DNA of 64,000 bases. It comes from Crocinitomicaceae bacterium (GTDB lineage: Bacteria > Bacteroidota > Bacteroidia > Flavobacteriales_G > Salibacteraceae). Under the pieces are notes generated by a model. It saw only the letters and a list, made by a program, of their open reading frames with translations. It did not search any database and was not told where the DNA came from. The position numbers and the translations under genes are program-made. The stretch spans positions 62,001-126,000 of the forward strand of contig PAVO01000007.1 of the NCBI GenBank assembly GCA_002713215.1, read 5' to 3'. This document shows, piece after piece, positions 35,978 through 44,427 of this stretch (positions are counted from its first letter, which is position 1; each line of letters begins with the position of its first letter).

Positions 35978-37645
35978 TTATAAACAGTTTATTGTTGCGC
36001 GCTGGAAATACTCGGCTATTTCAGGCGAATCAACGGTAGCATCTGTAGGCATTGTTTCGATGGCACCATGTGGCCACGCTAAATAAGCGAGTTCGTAAGT
36101 AACTTTCACCTCAGAGTCATCCTCATAAAGACCTTGAGCTGTACAAGTTCCCGCATAAACGCTCACATTGCCGCTGATAGTTGATGCACCAGCATCTGTC
36201 AATCCCACACCCGGCCTTGCGCTATTAGTTCCAATCACAGAGTTGTTCATTCGTAAAACCGACCCAGCATCAGTATGAATACCAACATCAGAGCGATTAC
36301 CTGTCCTAATGTTTGAATCAGTGATATAAGCGTGGCCAGCAACATAAATCGAATAATCGGTCGACCCTGACTGATCCCAAGTCATATTAGAAAAACGAAC
36401 ACTCGACTCTGGGCCACTAAACATTGCTAAGGTAGGGTTGCCGTTTGTTGACACGAACATCGTCCCTCTGCGGTGACTCCATTCCCCGGTATCGACCTGA
36501 ATACCGAAGTTCGCATTTCGCATGGTCAGGAAAATGTTCCCGCCATCAGTGTTCCAACTACCACCTTCCATACCAACGACGACAGAGCCGCCTCCTTGGA
36601 ACGCAACTTGACCAGCTAAATGGCTAACATTCGATTGATATAATTCAATGGCAGGGTTTGTCGAGCCATTAACGCCGAATGAAACATCTTCAAGAGATAG
36701 CTCTGATTCTTTCGATACCCAGCGCGCGCTCGATACATCATTTAGTGATACGTTTGCTCGCAATGACTCATTTGTGATTTGACTTGAGAAGCTAACGCCT
36801 TCAAGCGTGACGTTAATATCCTTCCACTGCATAACAGCAGCGCCAGTCGCCGTAATTGTTGCGGGGTTGGCAACATTATCGCTTTTAATGACTACATGAC
36901 GGTGTTTGAATTGATGAGCTGACTCTAGGATAAACGAGCTTGTCAGCGTAAAAGTCTCGCCTTGCTCAAGCGTAATTACAGCCGACTTCGTTGGGCTTTG
37001 AGCTACACGAGTCATGACTTCTTGAAGTTCTTCAGCGCCACCAACTTTTTCTACATACTCGTTGAGTTCATATTCGCCAGTGAACGCAAGATCTGCTTCC
37101 ATTAACCCAAAGACAGTGCCCATTGCACGACTGTCATTTTGAAGCGTAAACTGCCCAGCAGCGTTAATAGTAATATCCGAACACTTAGGTAGTGCCATTT
37201 TCTTTTTCGGGATAATAATGGCGCCAAGCATACCGGCAACAGGAGATGTCTCAGACTCGATAACGTATTCTTTTCCAAGCGGCGACAGTGTTGCGTTGGT
37301 AACCACTCCATACGACTCTGTATCCGAAGTTAACACTTCGTTGTTCGCCGTTGTCAGGGTGTTCGGAGCATATGGGCAATAAACCAGAGGAACACCCACC
37401 TGTGTTGTTCTAGCGCCAACGAAAGTGGCTGGTAGCTGGTGGTGATTTGTGTCGTTGATACCAAATGGTAGATAGTAACGCCCATTTTCATGGATGGCTG
37501 AGCTTTTCAGCTGATTTATCGCAGCCATACCAATCATGTTGTTTTGCATCGTCAGATTTGACTGATAAAGCGCCTGTGCATAATACATCACGCCTGAACC
37601 GCCCACAGAGACGACGATCATCATTAAGAGTAAATACTTAAACAT
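35978..37645 (-). CDS. PilV-like minor pilin with a beta-helix domain
   Basis: 555 residues. The first 50 resemble a mature type IVb pilin N-terminus: hydrophobic from residue 4, then YYAQALYQSNLTMQNNMIGMAAINQL, much like the AQRAIxSQNMTKAAQ stretch of TcpA-class pilins. There is no leader peptide, and no Glu at position 5. A middle domain (about 60-230) is followed by about 230 residues of short repeated strands with Asn, Gly, Ser and Thr turns (VVIKSDNV, INVTLEGVSF, LSLEDVSFGVNG and so on). This pattern is typical of right-handed parallel beta-helices. Cysteines near the C-terminus could pair. Probably a tip adhesin, analogous to PilV; R64 PilV has a switchable tip instead. Confidence 0.72.
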   Translation of the reverse strand: MFKYLLLMMIVVSVGGSGVMYYAQALYQSNLTMQNNMIGMAAINQLKSSAIHENGRYYLPFGINDTNHHQLPATFVGARTTQVGVPLVYCPYAPNTLTTANNEVLTSDTESYGVVTNATLSPLGKEYVIESETSPVAGMLGAIIIPKKKMALPKCSDITINAAGQFTLQNDSRAMGTVFGLMEADLAFTGEYELNEYVEKVGGAEELQEVMTRVAQSPTKSAVITLEQGETFTLTSSFILESAHQFKHRHVVIKSDNVANPATITATGAAVMQWKDINVTLEGVSFSSQITNESLRANVSLNDVSSARWVSKESELSLEDVSFGVNGSTNPAIELYQSNVSHLAGQVAFQGGGSVVVGMEGGSWNTDGGNIFLTMRNANFGIQVDTGEWSHRRGTMFVSTNGNPTLAMFSGPESSVRFSNMTWDQSGSTDYSIYVAGHAYITDSNIRTGNRSDVGIHTDAGSVLRMNNSVIGTNSARPGVGLTDAGASTISGNVSVYAGTCTAQGLYEDDSEVKVTYELAYLAWPHGAIETMPTDATVDSPEIAEYFQRATINCL

Positions 37646-37649
37646 TTGA

Positions 37650-38123
37650 TTAATCCCCTGTGTAAACGGTTAGAGTTAGTGCATTCAAATCTTCAAGGGG
37701 AGTATCCGGTTCTGCGTTTTCTATCGCACCGCAGCTTTCATTCAAAAAGACATCGTAGCCCATGCGATCATAGGCTTGCTTCATAACGAATCGAGAGGAA
37801 CTTGTATTGCCAGCATTAGATGTCACACAGAAATAATGACCTTGCCCAGCCGTCGCATCGTAAGAGAAAGTGAACCCACCGACTTTTGGTGTAGCCACAC
37901 CGCTTTGGCGAAGCTCCTGTTCCCAGTTAGCAATGGGAAGTGTCTGGCCACTGAATTGTTGGTAATTGCTACGAGAAAGCATTAAGCCGTCGATAGATGC
38001 AGTGATCGCACCAGACTGTGCGCGCCCTTTCATACCATCAAGGTTAATTGTGTCTGGGTTTGTATGGAACACTGACATCAGCATCAGCATTAATACAATG
38101 ACCCAAATGATTTGACTTGGCAT
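37650..38123 (-). CDS. Minor pilin-like protein
   Basis: 157 residues. One N-terminal hydrophobic helix starts almost at Met1, without a leader. It is followed by a short helix and a C-terminal globular domain with two cysteines (HYFCVTSN and NESCGAI) in the place of the pilin disulphide loop. GGGAG precedes the start. Encoded between the candidate major pilin and the beta-helix pilin. Pilin family membership is inferred from layout and context. Confidence 0.62.
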   Translation of the reverse strand: MPSQIIWVIVLMLMLMSVFHTNPDTINLDGMKGRAQSGAITASIDGLMLSRSNYQQFSGQTLPIANWEQELRQSGVATPKVGGFTFSYDATAGQGHYFCVTSNAGNTSSSRFVMKQAYDRMGYDVFLNESCGAIENAEPDTPLEDLNALTLTVYTGD

Positions 38124-38240
38124 AGCAACTCCCTCTGCTCAAAACGCCGAACGCCATCTCCCTGACAGCATAAGTTGCATTATCATAACAAAATTTACCG
38201 CACTGAGCCCTTCGCTTTTTAAATTAAGTTTCAAAACGAC

Positions 38241-38266
38241 AAAAGGCCGGCTAATGCCGACCTTTT
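38241..38266 (-). terminator. Intrinsic terminator after the pilin gene
   Basis: Minus-strand stem AAAAGGTCGGC pairing with GCCGGCCTTTT around a 4-base loop, running into T-rich sequence, lies about 20 bases after the stop of the candidate major pilin. It should reduce read-through and so give more pilin than downstream proteins, a common arrangement for major subunits. Confidence 0.75.
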
Positions 38267-38287
38267 GTTACCAGGTACAAAGAGTTA

Positions 38288-38938
38288 TTACTTCTCTTGT
38301 ACGTAGTACACGAACGCGTTGTTTTCGCCAACAGTGTCAAGCAAACAGCCGCCTTCAACTTTACCTGCAATCAGGTCAGATGCACCGCTAGCAGCAACCG
38401 CTGTGAATAAATCTGTACCGTCATAAGCAGCAGAGCCATCAGTAGCGGTAAGGGCACTTAGGTCCGCACCAAACTGAGCTTCGTGCTCAACAGCAGTGTA
38501 ATCTTCACCACGGATGTTTTCGTTGATCTTTTGACAGATTTCGTCAGAGATCTTGGTATCGTTAGGAGAGGTACCAACAAGAACCAGGTAAACACCTTCT
38601 TGACCTGCGTCAACGTGAGTAGCCAAAGAAAGGTCACCGATCTCAACTTCCGCATCACCTTTCAGAAGCTTAACTTCTTCGCTTGTTAGCTCGGCAACAG
38701 CGTTATCCATAGATACTGCGATGCCGTCGTCTTCCAGATTTTCAACTAGTGACACAGTGTCAACTTGTGAAATCTTGTAAGTTTGCATTACAGCTGCAAC
38801 GTCGTCGACCTTATTGGTAAAGGCTTCAGCTTTCGCTTGCTTCTGGAAGTCGAAGTAACCGTCACCCATATTGTCAGTGAAGATTGCGCCAACAGCGATT
38901 GCCAGGATTAAGCCAAGAATAATTTTAAGAATGAACAT
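38288..38938 (-). CDS. Candidate major pilin (type IVb-like, leaderless)
   Basis: 216 residues. N-terminal hydrophobic helix (residues 2-20) begins at once, followed by a helix (QKQAKAEAFTNKVDDVAAVMQTYK) typical of pilin alpha-1 continuation. The acidic globular domain has two cysteines (DEICQKI and EGGCLLD), as in the pilin D-region. No prepilin leader with a Gly cleavage site and Glu5 is visible. It is the first gene of the pilus run, has a GGAG ribosome-binding site, a long T/A-rich upstream region and its own terminator; all fit an abundant subunit. Alternative: a membrane-anchored periplasmic protein of other function. Confidence 0.66.
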   Translation of the reverse strand: MFILKIILGLILAIAVGAIFTDNMGDGYFDFQKQAKAEAFTNKVDDVAAVMQTYKISQVDTVSLVENLEDDGIAVSMDNAVAELTSEEVKLLKGDAEVEIGDLSLATHVDAGQEGVYLVLVGTSPNDTKISDEICQKINENIRGEDYTAVEHEAQFGADLSALTATDGSAAYDGTDLFTAVAASGASDLIAGKVEGGCLLDTVGENNAFVYYVQEK

Positions 38939-39268
38939 GTATGAAATACTCCATTTCGTGTTTTAATTGGAATGCGACGTTGTCGAATTCGTTTGCATCC
39001 CTGCTCGGACTTTATCTTTACCGATTTTTCCTCAGTGGAAACTTGGAGTTTTCAAGTTCTTGTCAAATAACCACTCCCAAAACATGTTTTTCCTTATTTT
39101 TATACTGTTTTTTACAAACATTTTTTTTAATTTTTTTGTGATTTACAAGTTTGCAGTTTGAGTTCAATGATGCCGAAGCGACCACGTGTCGCGATATTTT
39201 ACAGTTTTTCGCATATCTTCGATGTCACTCAAATATGATAAAATCAGAAGTTATAGCAGGGAGGTGTT
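38939..39268. promoter_or_regulatory. 330-bp divergent intergenic region upstream of the pilin gene
   Basis: No gene seen. Very A/T-rich, with long T runs around 39090-39140, an inverted repeat TGTTT...AAACA near 39107-39121 and, on the minus strand, a perfect TTGACA with no good -10 box at the usual distance. That mismatch would suit an alternative sigma factor or an activator. It must hold the promoter of the leftward pilin operon and that of the rightward gene at 39269. Confidence 0.55.
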
Positions 39269-40069
39269 ATGGAACGGTCATTTTCACAAAGTAACGATGG
39301 TTACTTATCGAACAAGTCACTCATCATGGATGGTAAATTTGGGTTGCAACATATCAACGCATTATGCGAGGCGTTTAGCCCGAAAAATGAATCCAATAAA
39401 TTTATAAGTACACTGCAACCAGAGTTTGATGTTGAATCTGGCGAAGACAGAATGGTGCCCGGTTTTAAATTGGAAATACCACTACCAACGAATCTTTGCG
39501 CTAAATTTATCGAAAATTCATTCGAAAACGAAGACGGAACATTCCCTCTCCCTATCAACACCGAAATAAAGCGTGACGAAGATGATAAACCATATTTGTC
39601 GATCACCTCTAAAGGGGATTACACGTCTTCGTTCCGGCGCCCAGGGCTTGCTATAGGCTTACATATGGAGCAGTACGTAAAGTACGGTGCGTTCAATATG
39701 CTTTCTCAACAACTAGCCAAGCACCGCGTTTACGATTTTTCTCCGGCAAAAGAAGATAAGCCGACCCTCACTGTTCAACGAATGAATTCAATTAAAGAGG
39801 CATTCTCAAAATTCAAGGGTAAACTTCAGGGCATGCCGCCCGAACAACAATTGTCTGAGTCAAGACGAGTGTACCTACCTAAACACGAGTCGATCGATTC
39901 CATGTTCAGTGAAAACTTAACAGAAGCGGACAACAACGAACTCGCCCAGAATTTTGCAGAGTCTGCCAAAGAATTACGCAACATTCCGTCATTAAAACTT
40001 GTTAACGATCGGAAAAACGAACAGAAACCCCAAGAAGATAATGTGCACTCCATGAGACGCCGAGCATAA
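39269..40069 (+). CDS. Cytoplasmic protein of unknown function
   Basis: 266 residues, no signal peptide or membrane segment. Mixed alpha/beta first two-thirds with FKLEIPLPTNLCAKF and PLPINTEIKRDED, then a helical charged C-terminus ending RRRA. An excellent GGGAGG site precedes ATG 39269. One of the few plus-strand genes, transcribed away from the pilin operon and closed by a terminator, so it is an independent unit. Its place beside the pilin promoter would suit a regulator, but no DNA-binding motif is evident. Confidence 0.65.
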   Translation: MERSFSQSNDGYLSNKSLIMDGKFGLQHINALCEAFSPKNESNKFISTLQPEFDVESGEDRMVPGFKLEIPLPTNLCAKFIENSFENEDGTFPLPINTEIKRDEDDKPYLSITSKGDYTSSFRRPGLAIGLHMEQYVKYGAFNMLSQQLAKHRVYDFSPAKEDKPTLTVQRMNSIKEAFSKFKGKLQGMPPEQQLSESRRVYLPKHESIDSMFSENLTEADNNELAQNFAESAKELRNIPSLKLVNDRKNEQKPQEDNVHSMRRRA

Positions 40070-40081
40070 TTCCAAAATGAA

Positions 40082-40105
40082 AAAGCCCTGCATTTGCAGG
40101 GCTTT
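40082..40105. terminator. Bidirectional intrinsic terminator
   Basis: A 10-bp perfect stem (AAAGCCCTGC and GCAGGGCTTT) with a 4-base loop lies between the convergent genes ending at 40069 and 40119; T/A runs on both sides allow function in both directions. Confidence 0.85.
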
Positions 40106-40118
40106 ATCTAACATCAAA

Positions 40119-41765
40119 TTATAGGCATGATGACGGGTAAACAATCGACGATGTATCCAGCTCGGTCAAGAAAGGACAATCCCCCTTACTTGCATCACCT
40201 TCGCATGTTGCAACTGCATATTCATACTCGTTGCTATCAACATCTAAAATGCTAATGCGGATCTCTTCATCATTGGTTTTAACCTGCTTCAGTGTTTCAG
40301 TTCCTGATACCCAGTCAACGGAACCTACCTCGCGACGAAGCAACTTAAAGTTGTAGTCAATATCATCGCTGTAATTCATAGTGACATTGGCAGTCAGCGC
40401 ACTGCACACGTTCATATGCTCAGCAAGGCCTTCCATTTCCCGTGTAACCTCACAACCTTCCGTTTCATCAAATGCATGCGCAAACGAAATAGACGGGTCT
40501 AACAGCTGCTCAGCGCTTCTAAGGGAGGCGTATAGGTCTATCATGCCTTCACCGCAGTCACCACCACAACTAGCATCTTCATAGTCAACAGCAGTTTTCT
40601 TGATAACCTCTTCAAGCTGTGCAGGCGTTGCATCAGGAAAGTTCTCTTTAACGACTGCTAGCATACCTGTAACAGCGGCAGCAGCTGATGAGGTGCCTTC
40701 GTATACGTAATAACCATTTTCACCTGTTGTAGTGAGGCGATGCCCTATTGCTGTAATGTCTACCTGATCCCCAGAGTTACTGAAGGTGGAAGGGATACCA
40801 TCGTGACCGTGTGAACCAACGACGATTACATTTTGGCAGTTCGCTGGAGCATACTTTGCCACTGAGTCGCCATAATTACCCGCAGACACAACCACTGTTG
40901 TTCCTTGCTCAACGAGAACATCGATTGCTTCTTGAATGAACCCCGGACAAACGCTTTCTGCTGCTAAGCTGACATTTACAAAATCAGGCTTCGGGATTTC
41001 GTTGTTCGAATAACTCCCAGTAGCCCAGGTCAAACCGAGATATAAGTCACTTAAACTTCCCACGTCTTGCATTGTCGTACAGTCAGTAGACATCACTCGG
41101 CCCATATACAGATCAACATCAGCGATACCAGCAATGCCTTTGCCATTATTTTGTGTTGCGCCGATAACTCCAGCCATTTGATTACCATGACCACTGTAGC
41201 ATTCCAGCGTTCCAACATCAGGATTAGCAGGGTCTTCCATAATGGTCAGATCGGTATAGTCATCTGATTCATTTTGCTCAAACAAGGTCGTCATGCTGTA
41301 ACCGCCCTGATAAACAATATCCTCGTGCGCACGTGCGCCGGTATCCAGAATGACCACTTTAACTTTCTTGCGCTTATCACGTTGAGACTCAATGCCCTCG
41401 ATAACGCGGTTGTATGGGCTGGCTAGTTCAGGCTGACTAATCAAATAAGGGTCGTCATATTCTGAGAATGACTCTGAGTTAACATAAACGTCAGGTGGCA
41501 TCTTAACTGACTCTGGACGTTCAAGAATGCTGTTCTCTACCACTTCGCCAAAACGAGAAAGTCCTGAAATAGCAGCGGACTCCCAGCCTTCACCGACAGT
41601 TACTTTTAAGTAACCGCCAGGAAGCTCTTGATGAGAAACATGCCATGGCTGTGACTCGACATCCGCAGCATTAGCGCCCTTAACAACGTATGACGACAGC
41701 TCGCCAGCATTCGCAACACCAGTAACAAAAGCACTGGCTGCAATAATCGATAAAATCCGTTTCAT
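40119..41765 (-). CDS. Secreted subtilisin-like serine protease (S8 family)
   Basis: 548 residues from ATG 41765 (AAGGAA upstream), where a signal peptide begins (cleaved near VANA, residue 20). A propeptide-like stretch leads to a full S8 catalytic set: VVILDTGA with Asp141, SGHGNQMAGV with His193, oxyanion Asn297 in SAGNYGD, and GTSSAAA with Ser359. The usual Pro after GTS-x-A-A is Ala here. Paired cysteines and a C-terminal beta domain (about 440-548) follow. Likely exported and self-processing. Together with the lipoprotein gene 13 bases upstream it forms a pair; substrates could be pilins, the cysteine-rich surface proteins or recipient-cell proteins, but that is speculation. Confidence 0.9.
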   Translation of the reverse strand: MKRILSIIAASAFVTGVANAGELSSYVVKGANAADVESQPWHVSHQELPGGYLKVTVGEGWESAAISGLSRFGEVVENSILERPESVKMPPDVYVNSESFSEYDDPYLISQPELASPYNRVIEGIESQRDKRKKVKVVILDTGARAHEDIVYQGGYSMTTLFEQNESDDYTDLTIMEDPANPDVGTLECYSGHGNQMAGVIGATQNNGKGIAGIADVDLYMGRVMSTDCTTMQDVGSLSDLYLGLTWATGSYSNNEIPKPDFVNVSLAAESVCPGFIQEAIDVLVEQGTTVVVSAGNYGDSVAKYAPANCQNVIVVGSHGHDGIPSTFSNSGDQVDITAIGHRLTTTGENGYYVYEGTSSAAAAVTGMLAVVKENFPDATPAQLEEVIKKTAVDYEDASCGGDCGEGMIDLYASLRSAEQLLDPSISFAHAFDETEGCEVTREMEGLAEHMNVCSALTANVTMNYSDDIDYNFKLLRREVGSVDWVSGTETLKQVKTNDEEIRISILDVDSNEYEYAVATCEGDASKGDCPFLTELDTSSIVYPSSCL

Positions 41766-41778
41766 CTTATAACTTTCC

Positions 41779-43392
41779 TTACATGCAATATTCATCAAGT
41801 ACATCAACCGACTTCAAGTAGGCATACTTTTCTGAAAACACCCAGCGATCACCTGCACTTTTATCGAAGTAACCATACGTTGAATTGCCTGCGTACTGAG
41901 TTAATTTATCATTAACGAATGTGGCAGTTGATGCAATTGATGGCACTTGGTGATCAGTTACATCTGTCTTTTCCTTAATTACGCTAAACTGCTCATACAG
42001 TTTCTCACGCACGGAGCTTCCCATCCCCTTAACAGAACCGACAAAATCATCTATCTCACCAGAAAGCTCTTCACCAGAATCACCAGAGTTTAACTTTGAG
42101 TTGATAGCTGTAATCTGCGTTTCCAACTCAGTGACTTCTTCCGCCAAAAGATTCTCTACATCACTAACTAACGCATTTTTTTCTACGAAGGTAATGTAAT
42201 CATTTAGCATCCAATATTGAGCCAGAACTTTTGCTACACGTACGTCTTCCTCGCGTTCTTTCAGGTCCTCATAATGAGCGACGTATTCCTGAAACTCAGC
42301 TTCCTTTGAGATAAACGCATCATCTCGATCGTCAGAAACAACAAGGTTACGAGTTAATTCAACGCGTTCAACAAACGTTTCCCCACCGTTACCAGGAATT
42401 GTGTTGGTCATTGAAACAGTGAGTTTAACGTTACGGTCACCTTGGAATCCGTCACTAGGCTCAAAAACAACATTATTGCCCTCTAAGCTATAACTTAGTG
42501 GAAAGTCCAAGGGTGAGCCATCTGCGTACGTCACGTCCACCGCGACTTCTGCGTCATAGTCACTCTCTTCAGAATGTGTAAAGCTAAACATGGCGCCATT
42601 TGTTTCAGAAATGAATGTATCTTCTGAAGCAGCCCATGCCATCGAAACCTTATTAATAATTACGATGTTTGCATCAAGTTGCACAGTAGTATCATTATCC
42701 TGAATCACCACCTGAAGTAGCGTATCTGCGTAAGGTTCGTCAATACGCGGAATGTCAGAAACCAGAGTGAAAGACTCCCCGCTTTCTCCCATTTCTGCCG
42801 TGAAGTTGTTTTTGAAAAATGGCTCAACGACATTGAAATCAACTTCCAACTCGTCGGCATCATCTTCTGACAGGTTGTATTTGAATCGTACTTGGGACTC
42901 ACCTTCATAAATCCACATGTTTAATGCAGTTGGCGTTTGAGTGTTCTCATAACCAAAGGCCTGTGAAGGTGCTACGATTTCTGCTTCTACCCCAGATTCA
43001 ATATCTTGAACCGTGATTGATACAGAGACTTCCTCACTTTTGTTGCCCGCCTGATCTCGTGCAGAAATGCTAAAACCATCAGACAAACTCTTTTCAGATG
43101 TCAACCATGGTGCTTGATAGACAATAACCTTGTTGGCTTTGTCTAACGTAACATCTCCAGTTGTACCCGAAGAATCAAGCGTGATTGAAAGGTTACTGTA
43201 TTCCGTACCTTGATCCAGTACGTTAAACGGGATTTCAATACGAGCCCCTTCATTCAACGATGGCGACGTATTACTTACCGTAATCGCCGGGGCAGTTGTA
43301 TCGGTTGTATCAACAGCTGTTTCTTCCTTGCTACAGCCTGCCAGCACTAATGCTGCACAAACCGCACTGACTTTGAACAATTTCGCATCCAT
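41779..43392 (-). CDS. Large surface lipoprotein with cadherin/Ig-like domains
   Basis: 537 residues with lipobox LAGC (Cys20). An acidic Thr/Asp-rich linker is followed by three or four beta-sandwich-like domains of about 100 residues. Typical phrases are APAITVSNTSPSLNEGARIEIPFNV and FEPSDGFQGDRNVKLTVSMTN, as in bacterial Ig-like and cadherin-like repeats. A helical region (about 360-480) ends the protein. It lies just upstream of the protease gene, with a good AAGGAG site. Could anchor or present the protease, or act in cell-cell contact; unproven. Confidence 0.72.
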   Translation of the reverse strand: MDAKLFKVSAVCAALVLAGCSKEETAVDTTDTTAPAITVSNTSPSLNEGARIEIPFNVLDQGTEYSNLSITLDSSGTTGDVTLDKANKVIVYQAPWLTSEKSLSDGFSISARDQAGNKSEEVSVSITVQDIESGVEAEIVAPSQAFGYENTQTPTALNMWIYEGESQVRFKYNLSEDDADELEVDFNVVEPFFKNNFTAEMGESGESFTLVSDIPRIDEPYADTLLQVVIQDNDTTVQLDANIVIINKVSMAWAASEDTFISETNGAMFSFTHSEESDYDAEVAVDVTYADGSPLDFPLSYSLEGNNVVFEPSDGFQGDRNVKLTVSMTNTIPGNGGETFVERVELTRNLVVSDDRDDAFISKEAEFQEYVAHYEDLKEREEDVRVAKVLAQYWMLNDYITFVEKNALVSDVENLLAEEVTELETQITAINSKLNSGDSGEELSGEIDDFVGSVKGMGSSVREKLYEQFSVIKEKTDVTDHQVPSIASTATFVNDKLTQYAGNSTYGYFDKSAGDRWVFSEKYAYLKSVDVLDEYCM

Positions 43393-43413
43393 ACGAAAGT
43401 CACTCCTTAGTGC

Positions 43414-44220
43414 TTAGATTTCAATGTAACGTGGTAACGAGAAGTCAAACAGGCCACTTAATGTGCTGTTGATGTCTCGTAAACGATATTTTTTATAATC
43501 AGCTCCCAACTCTTTTGGCAACTGGCAAGTTAATGCGATCTGAACTGAATTCTGTTCTGGATTAACCACACCTTTTGGCGTTTTAGGCTCGAATGAAACT
43601 TTAATATAAGTTCGCTCAGGGAAGTCTGGGCGAGCCATCGTTGAGAATGAAATTTTATCTACATCAAGGTGCGTTCGACTTTTTCCGTCAGCAATCAACC
43701 CTCGCATCATAATGTTGCTTTTATTGCTGATTAGAGTGCATGGTGTTGATGAAGCGTTTTGCATCAACAGGATTTTGTTCACATCCGCACCTGAATCGAT
43801 CGCAAACTTTGGTTCACCACCAAGGAATAAGAACCCAGCTTTGTTTGACGGCAAGAATAGATTTCTTTTAAACATAAACCGAGCACCAGGTGGGATTTCA
43901 GTGACTCTCGTGTCAAGAACTCGGTCTTCTGCGGTGGGTGTATCAACCGCACCCTTGTTTTCCGCCTGTTCAGCAACTGGTGCAGGCTCAACCTTCTTTG
44001 TTGCATTATCCTCAGGATAGTGTCGGTCATGAATGATCGCCGAGGGAGGGAGGTTGACAACGGCTGCACCTGATGTGTCCGTTGTGCCCAAACTGTTTAT
44101 GATGGCATCAACCCCACCAAACTTGTCTTGCTCCTGTTGCGTCGGCTCCTGAGCTTGAGTGACTGTCGCGCCGAGGCAAATTGATAGCATGGTTGCTTTC
44201 AAAAAAACCTTTTTAAACAT
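43414..44220 (-). CDS. Exported protein of unknown function
   Basis: 268 residues from ATG 44220 (AAGGAT upstream), which gives a clear signal peptide ending near TQA; the longer frame adds an implausible hydrophobic leader. A disordered Pro/Glu segment precedes a compact beta-rich domain (about 120-268) with FMFKRNLFLPSNKAGFLFLGG and SVQIALTCQLPKE. Two cysteines could pair. First gene of the protease/lipoprotein unit. No family recognised. Confidence 0.65.
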   Translation of the reverse strand: MFKKVFLKATMLSICLGATVTQAQEPTQQEQDKFGGVDAIINSLGTTDTSGAAVVNLPPSAIIHDRHYPEDNATKKVEPAPVAEQAENKGAVDTPTAEDRVLDTRVTEIPPGARFMFKRNLFLPSNKAGFLFLGGEPKFAIDSGADVNKILLMQNASSTPCTLISNKSNIMMRGLIADGKSRTHLDVDKISFSTMARPDFPERTYIKVSFEPKTPKGVVNPEQNSVQIALTCQLPKELGADYKKYRLRDINSTLSGLFDFSLPRYIEI

Positions 44221-44273
44221 CGTTCCTATCCTTGGATTTGTAGATTGCAAAATTTCGCTCTTGGTATAGTAGC

Positions 44274-44300
44274 GGTTTTCAGCAGAAAGGACCGAAAACC
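44274..44300. promoter_or_regulatory. Inverted repeat (possible operator) upstream of the exported-protein gene
   Basis: Perfect 7-bp arms GGTTTTC (44274-44280) and GAAAACC (44294-44300) are separated by 13 bases in the divergent region between the exported-protein gene (-) and the helicase gene (+). The position, 54-80 bases upstream of the leftward start codon, suits a regulator site. Confidence 0.4.
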
Positions 44301-44364
44301 CCAAAAAAATATCAAGATTTTCCAAAATAATCACAATACAAACAACATTTATGATGATTATTAA

Positions 44365-44394
44365 ATGACAAATCAATCGATTTAATGTTAAAAT
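44365..44394 (+). promoter_or_regulatory. Candidate promoter of the helicase gene
   Basis: ATGACA (44365-44370, five of six matches to the -35 consensus), an 18-bp spacer and TAAAAT (44389-44394, five of six to the -10 consensus) lie upstream of the TTG start at 44428. The expected transcript would have a leader of roughly 25 bases. Confidence 0.5.
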
Positions 44395-44427
44395 ATACTC
44401 ACATATTACCAAGCTAAAAACAATGTT

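Noticed and set aside
36000-36900. A shufflon at the end of the PilV-like gene
   Set aside because: No inverted recombination repeats, alternative gene ends or Rci-type recombinase are visible.
44221-44412. An N-terminal extension of the exported protein starting at 44412
   Set aside because: It would put a second hydrophobic stretch ahead of a perfect signal peptide; ATG 44220 has a good ribosome-binding site.
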